Positions 1 to 12,600 of a DNA stretch of 64,000 nucleotides are shown one piece after another. The notes beneath the pieces are model-generated. The model was not told the DNA's origin. It searched no databases and was given only the letters and a program-made list of their open reading frames with translations. This DNA comes from Branchiostoma floridae (taxonomy: Eukaryota; Chordata; Leptocardii; Amphioxiformes; Branchiostomatidae), in the NCBI RefSeq assembly GCF_000003815.2, contig NC_049991.1, positions 2,105,969 to 2,169,968 of the forward strand. The letters are read 5' to 3'. The position numbers and the translations under genes are program-made. Each line of letters opens with the position of its first letter. The stretch's first letter is position 1.

Positions 1-441
1 TATAGTCTCAGTAGATATCATTGATATTAAATGTTGAGATGGAAAGAAAACCTCATATTGACGTCTTTCTACTGTCAGAGACAGAGATATTAAAAAGACT
101 CCTTCCTAACCGAAGACTAATCATGTGTTATTACGGGAGGGGGCATATGATAATGATAACTTCCTCGCAAGGAATTTTGCAAAGAACAGAGAAGGAAAAT
201 GAAATACATGTATATAAGCTTATCATCATGATGCTGGATTACACCGTACGTCTGTAAACAAAAGGAATATGCTACTGCTTAATTCAATTACCCGCCAACA
301 TGGTCGTCGTTGCATTCAAATTATAATTAGCATGACGTCCATAAAAAGCCTTTTGTAAGCCTAATCCTGCTCCAGGTATTTTTGTTCTACATGCAGTATG
401 AGAACTGTCAAACGTTTTCATACATACAAGGATTAGACGAC

Positions 442-1110
442 NNNNNNNNNNNNNNNNNNNNNNNNNNNNNNNNNNNNNNNNNNNNNNNNNNNNNNNNNNN
501 NNNNNNNNNNNNNNNNNNNNNNNNNNNNNNNNNNNNNNNNNNNNNNNNNNNNNNNNNNNNNNNNNNNNNNNNNNNNNNNNNNNNNNNNNNNNNNNNNNNN
601 NNNNNNNNNNNNNNNNNNNNNNNNNNNNNNNNNNNNNNNNNNNNNNNNNNNNNNNNNNNNNNNNNNNNNNNNNNNNNNNNNNNNNNNNNNNNNNNNNNNN
701 NNNNNNNNNNNNNNNNNNNNNNNNNNNNNNNNNNNNNNNNNNNNNNNNNNNNNNNNNNNNNNNNNNNNNNNNNNNNNNNNNNNNNNNNNNNNNNNNNNNN
801 NNNNNNNNNNNNNNNNNNNNNNNNNNNNNNNNNNNNNNNNNNNNNNNNNNNNNNNNNNNNNNNNNNNNNNNNNNNNNNNNNNNNNNNNNNNNNNNNNNNN
901 NNNNNNNNNNNNNNNNNNNNNNNNNNNNNNNNNNNNNNNNNNNNNNNNNNNNNNNNNNNNNNNNNNNNNNNNNNNNNNNNNNNNNNNNNNNNNNNNNNNN
1001 NNNNNNNNNNNNNNNNNNNNNNNNNNNNNNNNNNNNNNNNNNNNNNNNNNNNNNNNNNNNNNNNNNNNNNNNNNNNNNNNNNNNNNNNNNNNNNNNNNNN
1101 NNNNNNNNNN
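442..1110. other. Assembly gap
   Basis: Run of 669 N. Open frames across it are artefacts. Bases 1-441 on its left show no gene or repeat that I can support. Confidence 1.
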
Positions 1111-1620
1111 ATGAAAGACAAAAGCTGGAGAAACAATGACGGATCTATAGTTTATTTGGCATTATCTTAGATCCTTTCTGAAGTCATTAACTCGTACAAT
1201 TTGCTACTGTGCAAATGATACTCTGTACAATAACGTACTTCTAAATCGACGTTTCATATTGTGTCTAGTACATTGAGTTCTCCTATACATCAACACTGCC
1301 GTAATGGTTCCATTCATAGCACATATATACATGTAGTAGTAAACCCTCTATCGAAATGTTCAGCTACATTTAGCTCAGAATATACATGTACGTCTATTGC
1401 TATTGAACACGGTTAACTTTCTCTTTATCATTATGCTTTCAAATTCTTTGTAACATACAAATGTCATCACCCTCTATTTACCAAATTTAACACTGCCTAT
1501 TATCTGCTATCAATCAAATAATGTTATTTGTATATTGCAAGGAGTAAAACATGTACTTGACCATCATCTATATCTGTATCTTTGCTAGTCAACCGTCATT
1601 AAGAGGCATCATGTGTATTG
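1111..1620. other. AT-rich interval, nothing recognised
   Basis: AT-rich sequence between the gap and the next inverted-repeat element. No coding exon or RNA gene seen. Confidence 0.5.
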
Positions 1621-2000
1621 TGGCGGTCCTAATTTCCGTCTCGTCAGCGGTCGTCGCCTTTTAAAACGGTCGTCGCCTTTTAAAACGGTCGTCGCCTTTC
1701 TATGTATACGCTCCATCACTTTAAGAGTATTATCATGCTCTATTTACACCTTTATATTTCATGGAGTAGTTAATTATGGAATAAGGCTTTTGAGTCGGTC
1801 CGAACGCGAAGTAAAGTACTTTTTCCGATATGTTTTTTTCCTAACATGCATGAGGATAACGCTGTACATTTGTCATTGAAAGGTTTCTTATATACGCTTT
1901 TGCTCCTTGTCAGCCCCAAAATAGTTATGAAACGCAACGACCGGTCAGCGAAATTGCGACGACCGTTTCAAATGGCGAGGACCGGTACGAAACAGACACG
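1621..2000. mobile_element. Inverted-repeat element (CGGTCGTCGC arms)
   Basis: The left arm has three direct copies of ACGGTCGTCGCCTTTT. The right arm (about 1934-1998) reads as its reverse complement with mismatches (GCGACGACCGTTTCAAATGGCGAGGACCG). Non-autonomous, MITE-like; no target duplication confirmed. Confidence 0.45.
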
Positions 2001-2479
2001 CGCAGAGGGGCTGGTATATACATTGCTAGCATGGAACAGTTGTTAAGTAAACCTCGGTAGTGCATATTAAGAGTCCCTTCTCCAAAAGTTCCGTTCTACA
2101 GTTAATCTTGGGTAGAGCGATTTTTGATAGACATCTGCTTGACACCACTGAAAAATCTAGTGTAAAATTTGTAACCTGCAAGCCAGAAATTTAACCGAAC
2201 CCCCTTACTTAAAGGTACATGCACCGTAAATCGAATCCAACAGGCTTACGCAGTTTCGCTGCCCCTGGGCCCCGGCTAAATCCCCGCCTTGCTCTCAGAC
2301 TGGTTTCCAGGGTAAGAGTCTATGCCTTATTTTTTTCTTGGCTGGTACATAGTGAGAGGTACGTACTCGTATTAGCACTGCTGCCGCATCTTGACAGAAT
2401 CTGTATGCTAATGATATGGAGCAAGGTTTGTGTCAAAAGCTTTGGTGAAATAAAACATCCTCATTTTCATATCAGTAAC

Positions 2480-2770
2480 GCTTCGGTCCCATTTTGGCTG
2501 TTTCTCTGGACTTCCGGACCTGCCCCCCTACGTGGCCTCGTGGGACACCTTGCGGCACCCAGGCTATTTGGGGGCACGGCTAATATCAGATTTTTTAAAA
2601 ACTCGGACTTAAAATCAACCCAGGGCCCGGCAGCAAATAGACGCCGTGATTTAATCGTGAAAAGACCGATATGTACTCCCTTGGTATCCGGCAGTCCACC
2701 AGGACAAATTTGTAACTTCAGAGACCGGCCGGTGCTACATCCCATACAAATGGGACAGGCGACCATAAGC
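2480..2770. repeat. GC-rich dispersed repeat, copy 1
   Basis: The block with GGCTATTTGGGGGCACGG, AAATAGACGCCGTG, TCCGGCAGTCCACCAGGACAA and CCGGCCGG...CTACA recurs at 9768-10040, with partial copies at about 12590-12715 and 13440-13590. A 221-residue open frame over this block is a by-product of its GC richness. Confidence 0.65.
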
Positions 2771-3297
2771 TGCTTTTTCTTTGACCTATTGGAACCGATG
2801 TCAATGTGTCATACCACATGCGTTATCGATAAAAGCATCATTAGCATATATAGATATACTGAGAACAACCTGAATCAAAGTTGAACTGTAATTTCCAACA
2901 CAAAAATTGGGCTAATCAGAATTTTTGACTGCCCAACTCCAGCAATGGACAATTTTGTGACTTCGCGTTATGCACTTGAGTTGGAGGGTTGAAGCGGTAG
3001 GGTATAGTGGTAGAGTAGGGGTAGGGGTACCGTACTATTTTTGTGATGGGAACTACAGTCCAGCTTTAGACCCAACACAAATCAAGCTTATACATGTACT
3101 AAGAACATCACTTCACTCTTTGCTACTTCCTAGCAGTTTTTGTAAGTGGATAAAGATAAGCCCACGCACAGAAAATCTTGTGTTGATGGTTAAATAAACG
3201 ACCTATTACCTGATACAGCAAGTGACAATCTTAAATGTGACAATTGACCTGTACAAACATTTGCTGCACAACTACGCCCTCTATCGTTATGTACATA

Positions 3298-3606
3298 TCA
3301 TGCAGATGTCATCACACGTCCGCTGGGGCTCACAAAGCCCTCCCCGTCATCCTCATCCTTCTCGACCCCTCCGCCGCCTTCCCCCGGGGGTTCCGTGTGA
3401 TAGTCTCCCATCGGTAGAGCTTCTTGTGTTGGTGACCTTGACAGTGTTAGAGCTATGTCTGACGTGACGGTTTCTGACATGGCGATCTGGTTCCTGTCCT
3501 CTGGACTCGTGTTGTTGCAGTCCTCACACATATCCTCGTATAGAGACTCGTGTGAGTCCAGCCCGTTCCCTTCTCCCATTCCAACGTCAAGGCTTTTGTG
3601 GATTCC
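3298..3606 (-). CDS. Receptor exon 13: acidic C-terminal tail
   Basis: 102 codons (914-1015) and a TGA. The acceptor is tgttctgtgcag|GGA and the phase 0 agrees with exon 12. The sequence is acidic and Ser/Thr-rich ([21 protein letters not shown]) and looks coding, but has no clear similarity I recognise. It ends in VMTSA, which is not the GluN2 PDZ-binding end. Its membership in this gene rests on phase, strand and the splice signal. Confidence 0.65.
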   Translation of the reverse strand, partial: GIHKSLDVGMGEGNGLDSHESLYEDMCEDCNNTSPEDRNQIAMSETVTSDIALTLSRSPTQEALPMGDYHTEPPGEGGGGVEKDEDDGEGFVSPSGRVMTSA

Positions 3607-6600
3607 CTGCACAGAACACGGGAAAATGATAGATATGATACTGAAAGAAAATACACATGGTCTAGCTTGACAAACTACTGCTTTGTTTGAATTTGTGCTG
3701 CAGAGGCACCCACACTAGACACTTTCGTGTCTCGTGCCTCCTGCTTACCCTAACAATGTATGGCACTATTCGGCGGGTCCCACGGACTTTGACCTGGTAC
3801 GGACTTTGGACTACGATTACGGATTAATAGAGTACTGCACAGGATTTTCTTGTGTCAGTCTGCACCGGCTAATGCGCCCATCCAAAAGTGCCGTAATAAT
3901 CTACGACAAAGATTGAGGGCACTCAAGATGAAGAAGAATGATTTATTTTTTCTTTAACAAAGTAGGTTATAGGAAGGCTATCTTTGAACTTTCTATAAAC
4001 TCCTTGCTCAATCAAGCACATTCATACATATATGGTGACCAGCCTCTCCAGGTCTGTCCTACCACTTGCTACATGCTGTAATCGAACACCACAGTGTCTT
4101 CTACTTTACTTGTAACTAGTGGTGCGTACCTAAACTCATATTCAGATTCAGGTCCGGATTCAAGTCCAGCAGTTCAGGTTCAGGTCCGGACTTTAAGTCC
4201 GGACCTGAACCCATCAGTGCATATTATGTGCGCTAGAAATTTTTTCTTTTTTGAGGAGGAGGGGGATGGTGCATATAAAATTGCATGTTAGCATGAAAAT
4301 TGAAATGCAATGTGAAAAATACATGCAAATTATATACAGCCAGTGTAAACATGAAATGTTTTTTGTCTTTTATCAGTGCAAATTTCACTGTCTATGGAAG
4401 GTTTTAGATGGTTTAGAACAAAAAAGGAACATAAGTGACAGATTGCTTTTTGCAAGTCCGGACTTGGCTCCGGACATTTAGGTTTTTTTTGGACTTGGAC
4501 CTAAACATTTTTAAGTCCAATTCTAAGTCCGGGCTTAAGGTACGAAACGCCACTTGTAACCATACACCATGGTAACAGCAGGTCCAGGTCATTGACATTA
4601 TTTTTTTCGGAACGGAAGAGAAAAATAAGAACAGGCGGAGCAAAAACTACATGACATGCAATTGTTTTCGAAATTTTCCTTCAACGGAAAATCCATTCTC
4701 TATTATTTACTATTTTCCTTTCACATATGGTTCTCTTCTTTCTTAAGTTTTCTTTAGTAACGCTAGTTCATCTTTATCCGCATGGTAACCTATATCCGTT
4801 GATTTTAAAAACGAGATAGTTAGGGATATCTAGTCGACAGACGTTGACTTCAAATTGCAATACTTTCATAGCATTCCAGTCTGAAAAAGTCGTCTATCGA
4901 CCTGATATCCCTAAATACTCCTATTCTACATACACCGGATAAAGGTTACCCCCCGGATAAAGGTGAACAAGCGTTACTAAGTTGCGTACCGTACTGATCA
5001 GCGAGCAGGCACCGTTACAGTCGATCCGCCTGCTCAGAAGGGCTGGCCGGATGGACCTGTAGTACACATGTTCCACCGCTAGGACGAGCAGACTCAGGCC
5101 GATGGCCGTGGCCAGGAGGTAGAACGCTCCCGCCAAGTTCTCCACATCCAGCGGGTCGCTTCTGGCGTCGACCTGGCTGTTTTGATGGCAAATTCCCCGC
5201 AGCCATTCCGCTTTCAGTTCATCAAGAAAGCCTTTCGGAAAAACACATGGGGAAAATAAGACAAGGTAGCTTGTGAGATTTTTTTTCGTTTGGTTTAAAT
5301 TGAAAGAGGAATGAATAAAAATACAAAACAGAACCTAACATACACGCAATATCAATCTTAAGATGGCGAGTGGAATGGGATGTAACAGTTAGGTGCTCTA
5401 TTCAGTTTATTGATAACAACAGTCTTGCAGGTAGCCGAGGCTGCTTGAATTGCACTGTAGTTTACAATAAGGAAAGCATTACTATCATATACATATTTAG
5501 CAGCATACATTCTGTCGTTCTAAAAACATATACAAACATTTGCCTGCCTTAAATGACAATCCATATACATCAAGTATTAGGTAAAATACAACGGAATAAG
5601 ATTCCGGGGGAAATTATTCTCCCTAACTTAGTCTCTATATACAGTGCTGTGCTGTATATAACGTTAAAGCTTTTATACCATGGATCAATAGCAGGTCATC
5701 GAAGGACTGCATAATGCTACCTACTGCTCTTGTAGTAATGCATTAATACCTTACACCGCTACATGGTGCTTTTGATCCATGGTGATTCTTACACCAGGTG
5801 TTCTAGCTGCGACTTTATTTCATGTTTTTGATGAAAATTAACAAATAATGGCAAAAAAAAGTAAAGGTGGCAATAGAGACGAAAAAAGAAGGAATACAAC
5901 TGCAAACTGCAAACCCCAAGCTATTCCGCTTGGTGTCGCCCACTCACCGTTTGCTCGGTATCGCAGGATCTCCAAGTCGAACTCCTTCTTGAGAACGGAC
6001 CGTTTAGGGAACCCGATGCCGTAGCCTGTGGCGGCGAATATCTTCCCTTCCCCGATGGTGACGAGGGAACAGTCCGGGTCTTTCCCCGCTACCCAGTCAA
6101 GAACGGCCGCGTCGTAGATGAAAGCATCCAGCTCCCTACAGGGATGCACAATAGGACATAAGAATTTTCTCATACATTTTCTCTTCTGATGTCCTATGAT
6201 CTACCAACCTGATGAAATTTTTTTCCGAAGAGATGCACAATGTTTTAATTGAGTGATTCAAAGCTAATACTTTACTATGATATAGTGACAACATCTAGTA
6301 GCTTACCTTGAATCGTATAAGCATTTGCACTAGCTTTGATACTTATATGTAAGGTTTCCTTTTTGCAGTCTCGGACTCTAGATCAAGAAGTCGCGAGTTT
6401 GAATCCCGGCTGTTTCGCTTATGTATACCCGACATCTAAACTATTGGAAAGGATCACAGGCCGTGGTCCATTGTACTGGTTGAAAATAGCTTGGGGGATT
6501 TGCTCGTACGATTAACCTGTATATATACATAGCGTCTGTCCTCTCTGTCACGACCAATGGAAGAGTAGTTCAACTGTACATTAATTCAATTTCAGCTAAA

Positions 6601-9600
6601 ATTTCCGAAAAACGGAATTCATGACCATAGAACAGAAACATGCGCGTTGATGTAAGAAAACATAAAATGTGAAGCAACGATTTTATAAGTATTACATTGA
6701 TTTCGGCAAAACTTTAGTTCGAGACCACTTTCCGAAAAACGAAATTCACGGCCATTAAGAGCTGTGCGTCCAGGAGTAAGAAAACATTTTTAAAAATGTC
6801 TCGCGAAGATATTACCGATGTTTGAGGGCTTCCGCTGCCGATTTGGGTGAATCGTTGTTGAACTGGTTCATGTAGTCCAGCATGTGGCTGCCGTAGTTCC
6901 GCTTGATGTTCTTCTCCGTGCTGCCGTCCGGAACTGTACCGAACCTGAAGGGTGGCGAACTCCCAGTCGGGTTCTGGAACTGGGTATAAAACAAATTTTC
7001 ATGTCAACACTAGTTCACCTTTAGCCACGGGGTAACCTATATACGTATACGTAGTTTTTAAAGACATAGTACATGCAATAGAAACATGCAATAGAAAATG
7101 TTTAAGTCTTTTTTTTAACATGGTATTTAGGGATATCATGTCGACGGACGGTGGTTTCAAACTGTAATATTTCAAAATATACCTTGTTTTGAAGGAACGT
7201 ATATATATAGGTTACCCCACTAGACAGCCTAGTAGAACTTGCGCTACATTATTTGTGAAGTGTGGCAGAGACGAAAATTTCATATCACAGCTGAAAATTA
7301 TGTTATAGAGCAACCGCCAAAACATGTTTCACTGACGAGTGAATCGCTGTGCTGAAGCGACATCGCCCCATACGCATTGCCAAAAACAGCAATCTAGTGC
7401 TATTGTGTTCCATGTCGAGGTTCAGAAACTATAGTCAATAATAATTTGCATAGTTCGAGTAAAAATACTTAATTTATCATGTAAGTGGTGAATGATAGTA
7501 ATTTCATACTTGCGGCAAGTGTAAGATAGCTACTGGTGTCAGTAACCATGCATAAATTATGTAGATGTGTAAGTCATTTGCATAACTACAATATGTTTTA
7601 CCTTAGGGTCATTCATGCCTGTGATAGTCTCCCTCTTTTCTTCCAGGATCATGAACGCAGTCAGTTTAGCCGTGTAAGACGCTATGAAGATGAGGCCGAA
7701 GAACGCCCAGACGGAGGCCGTCATCTTGCTGGTGGTGCCCTTGGGGTTGTCCGCAGGGACCGCCCCGCCGAACAACATCCCCCACATCAACCATATGGCG
7801 CTGAACACTGTAAACTTGTACTCTGTTGTAGAAGATAAAAGTATACATAAACTTGTACTCTGTGGTAGAAGACCTAAACATCTGTAAACTTGTACTCTGT
7901 GGTAGAAGACCTAAACATCTGTAAACTTGTACTCTGTGGTAGAAGACCTAAACATCTGTAAACTTGTACTCTGTGGTAGAAGACCTAAACATCTGTAAAC
8001 TTGTACTCTGTTGTAGGAGAAGTAAGCATCCGTAAACTTCACTCTGTCTTAGAAGATCCGAGTATCCGTAAATATGTACTGTGTTGTAGACGCCATAGTA
8101 GAAGAAACTATTGATGGATTGTGAAGTCTATGATGAATAAACTATATATTCATGGACTGTGATGATATTTCATGTATCCTGTTGTAGAAGTAATAATTAC
8201 GAAATATATCAAAAATCGTGACGATTCGTCAACACCTTCTTGAGTTATTCTCGTCTTTATTCTAAAACGGAAGATATAATACAAGTGCTTTTAAAAAAAG
8301 CTGGCATTTTGCCAAGGTTTGCGTGTGTGAATGTTTTTTTCTAGTTATCAGAATGTCATACAAATAGAACAGAGTAACTAAACCTGATATGGGCACATGG
8401 AGAGATTCACAAATATGCAAATGACTTTATGTCCAGAAATATGAAAATGAATATGTTTAGTGAAAATTTTTGTCATACAGTATGCAGATATTTTCGAGAA
8501 AATCAGTTTGTTCTTGTGTAATTCTGTGATATAGAAGTTGTATGGGCATTTTATGGAAAGTTAGAACGACATATAAGCAGAGTATCGCACGTCTCACTGT
8601 TCGTTCATTCAAATATCCCAACATCGAAAAAATGCAGAAGTAGAACAGGTGCAAAGGTGAGTTTTAATGTTGTATACAAAAGTATTGTTAAATAGTATTT
8701 CAATGGATGTAAAAATTAGTATTTTAATGGATGTAAAAAAAAAAGAAAAAAAAGGTTAAAAAAACCCGGGTGCATTGGTTTACAATGTGCAAATTTTCCC
8801 ACTGCGCTAGAGCGACCATGTTGTAGCAATGTCTGTTTTAACAGGTATAGAAATGTTTAAGGCGGCAAAATGCAAAAACAGGAGTTTCGCTGTAGTACCT
8901 CAGAAATCCCACCTACCAAATATCATCAAGATTTATCTGCTATCACAAAACAAAGGCCAAAGATAGCATGTCCAAAGCAACAGATGCAAAAGCTATAAAT
9001 TTTGATGCAGTAGCAAGGTCAGACGCCAGAGGGCTCAAAATCGACCTTAACCGTCGCGTTTTTAACACCTGCCCATGTACCAGATATCATCACAGTCCAT
9101 CAATCAATAGGTTCGACTCCTGGGGAGAGCATTTGTCTTTCGAAATGGACGTAAAATGGTGGTACCATGTTAAAGGAGGTGCTTCAAGCAAAACACAGCA
9201 GCAACATTCCTCAGATGGATACCTACTGGCTGTACTACAAGGTGAATAAGCTCGTTCACCGTTCCAAGTCCACGTGTGCAGCGACAGGAATTTGGGGAAA
9301 TATTTCATATTCTTTGACCATTGTCTCGATTTACACATGAATGTCTAGACGTGTTTTGTTTATATCTCAGGGGCCTTCACCTTTGACATATTACCTACAA
9401 TTCCTATCGCTGCACATGCGTTCTCAGAACCGTAAACTTGATTATAACATACCCTCCTCTCCGGCAAACAGCCTCCTCGCCCTGCCAACTCTGGGGCGTA
9501 GAAACTCGAAGACAAAGATGGCAAGGGCCATGCCGTGCACACAGACCAGAAATATCATCAGCCACGACCATACGTCTAATGGAGCTGTGAAGGAAATGTA

Positions 9601-12600
9601 AACTTGTAATTTGTGGATAAGTTCAGGCTGGTTAATAATTGTATGGCAAGGTTTTCTTTATTCACAACCACCCGACTAAACTTTAAGTTTGGGACCGCAT
9701 CTGTAAGATTGCAGCGACGCCTAGCTTGCAGTGCGAAGTAGTACCAGTTAGTATTGCCCTGAGGAATGGTACGGTCCCATTTGGGGCTCCCCGGGTAGTT
9801 TACGGGCTATTTTTCTGTACTTTCGGGTATGACCCCTACGAGGCCTCTTGAGACATTGTGTGGCTATTTTGGGGGTATGGCCGGGCCCCGGGATGTTTTA
9901 GAATCCACAGGTAAAACCTACTCAGCACCCGGGGACAAATAGACGCCGTGGAATAATCCGGCAGTATGCATCGGAACAAATTTGTGGCTTTGGAGCCCGG
10001 CCGGGGCTACAGCCCCTACGGGCACTGGTGCAAATTGGAACGCAAACGGTCAGACGGTCACCGAAACGTCAGATCCCACCTGCATAAACATGTGGTTGTG
10101 AAGATAATAGAAAAACTCGTTATGAAGTAGACTTGACATTTTTAAGCATAGCTTTTGTTAGGGCATGTGGCGCTGACATTAAATCGATTTGTGAGGTATT
10201 TGTTCATGATAACAGACGGTGAGATTGTTAGATTGACCAGGGGGCGTACCTAGAAATGCGGACGGGGAGACGCTGCCCTTCCTCCGGTTGACTAGCACAC
10301 TGATCCCCGTCTCGACAAACGGCGCCGAGAAGTCCATATACTCATATCTGAGGAGATACCAGGAATGAGAAATTCCATTACTACAGGTCTTATTTCGGAA
10401 ATTGAGAGTTATCCTCGTGATAGTCTTGAATAAGAAAGACAGACTAACATCTGGATATATTTTACGCCAATGCCAAATCATCGGCACGGTGTGCATACAT
10501 ACGTAGTACTACGTTGCTTGTGAATACGGGAAACCTGGACAACAGAACAAGTTGCATTCTTTTCAGCAAAATCATCACCATTAAATAACACACTATCGGA
10601 CTTTTTAAAAGGGGCATTCCATTCCAAAAGCAAGTTTTATTTTCTGATAGACAACACCTTTTGGAATACAAAGTCACGCGACTTTTGGCTAAGTTACCTC
10701 ATTTGTCTTCTCGGCAATAATGCTTTTCTAGATCTAAGTACGGACCCGCTTCTAATGTGTTGTGACGTGTATGATTTTGCTTGCAGAGCCGCCTTCCGTC
10801 ACACTTTCTCACTTACGGTAGTCAGGATAATCTTGCCAAAGCAGTTAAGTGACTATCACACATTTAAGGAGATACAAAAAAGTTTGAAGACTATCCCATC
10901 TTGGGATACAGAGATTTGGGTACTTTAGTATAAGACGTTGAAAGTATGGCAACGTAGAATGGCAGCACCCAAACTGCTTGTATATGACCGATGCCGGCGG
11001 GTACAATTTGTCGCTAACGGTAAGGTCTCTAAGCTAACAAAAGCAGTCGAGTGGCTATCAGATATCTAGAAAGGTACACAGAAGTTTGAAGACTACAGAC
11101 ACTAGCTATTCAAGGAACACTGTGCTGTTTAAAATTTCTACTTTATACATGGACAAATTCCTACAGATTGACACACAATAATGAATAACAGGTGTTGACT
11201 GGCATTGGCTGGCAGTTCTGTTGATGTTTGTGTACACACATTTCGTCTACTCAAGAAGTTATCATAAAACATCAAAGTGTTATTGTTGATACCAGTACCA
11301 ACTGGTACCTGTTTCTCTGCCCTGTCAGAGTCACGTCTTCCCCCACCAGTGCACAATTGGAAGGGTCCTCAGGGGAATTCAAGAAATCGTTCCCTATAAT
11401 GTTCACTCTGTGTTTAGTTTCAACTAGGCAAATTTGACAAAATAAACTTGATTAAAGCATAACCAATTATTCTCTGAGAAATCATAATACACGCTTCTGG
11501 AGTGGAATGCTCCTCTAAGTACCACATATACATTGCAGGAAGTAAGCATCAGTGTGAGTTGGTTTTAGAGAACCGCCATGACTAATTAACTAACGTTACC
11601 TTTCCTCGTTGATAGTAAGGGACGCCACCGCCATGTCTGCCTTCTCCGCAACGATGTCCCCGACCACACCGTTCCACTTCCCGGTCACGCTGAGCTTACC
11701 GAACTTCCCGTCCTCTACAAGGTACACCTGTGTGTGGAGAAGTAGCTTTTTTCAGATTCAGATTTTATTTGCAAAGACATAGCAGGTATATGAATTCAAA
11801 GCTACAAACTCACGTTTGCGCAAATTGATATCTTCTTATGATCTGTAGTAATTAGAAAATATTTATATTCATCTGATTTTAACAAATCATTTTCTAATAA
11901 CTACTGATCATTAGAAAATATCAATTTCCTCAAACGTTTGTAGCTTTCAATGCACATGAAAAATATAGCTTCACTGCAGTGGTATGTACCAAAGTGCTGT
12001 ATTTTCTCATAGAAAAAAATTATATTAGGGGCAATGAAACCTGGTGACGTAATTCATATGGTCCTAAAAATAATATTCAGAATTCTTTCATGCCCATCTA
12101 CCGATATTTGTCACGGTTCCATTCTTTCTTAAATCAATAAGAGAAAACAATGGAATGTCAAAATGCCAATTTAACCGTGTGGTTGGAAGGATTCTTGAAG
12201 TAGTTTTTCTGTATCTAAACATTCACATCAAGTCTTTACTGCTAATAATATCAGAAGATGAAGCAAATATGGAGGAAACATGAATGTAGGAATACAGTGT
12301 ACAAAGATACAATGTACCTCATATGTAAAGTGCAGATCTTTGGCCAGTTGAAGCAATAACTCCATACAGAATCCAGAGCAGCACCTGATGACATGTCCGG
12401 GCCTAAGGGTGGGTAGAACATTTGTAAGAAAGAAGTAACACGAAGAAATAAAGTTTCCACGGGAAAGTTGACAGACGAAAATTCAAGGCGACGAAAAAAT
12501 GTAAAATGACTTCTGTGCCCTTTTCTCTCCTATGCTGCGGTCTCATTTGGCAAAAACAAGCTGAAGTCCGTCCGTGTATACGTAGTTCACGGGCTGTTTT

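Noticed and set aside
382-1170. 262-residue frame across the first gap, and its opposite-strand partner
   Set aside because: Almost all of it is N; only a few real codons at each end.
2219-2884. 221-residue plus-strand open frame
   Set aside because: It lies over the GC-rich dispersed repeat, which is elsewhere broken by stops, and has no domain features.
6366-6420. tRNA-like B-box (GCGAGTTTGAATCCCG)
   Set aside because: No A-box at the right distance and no cloverleaf; at most a SINE scrap.
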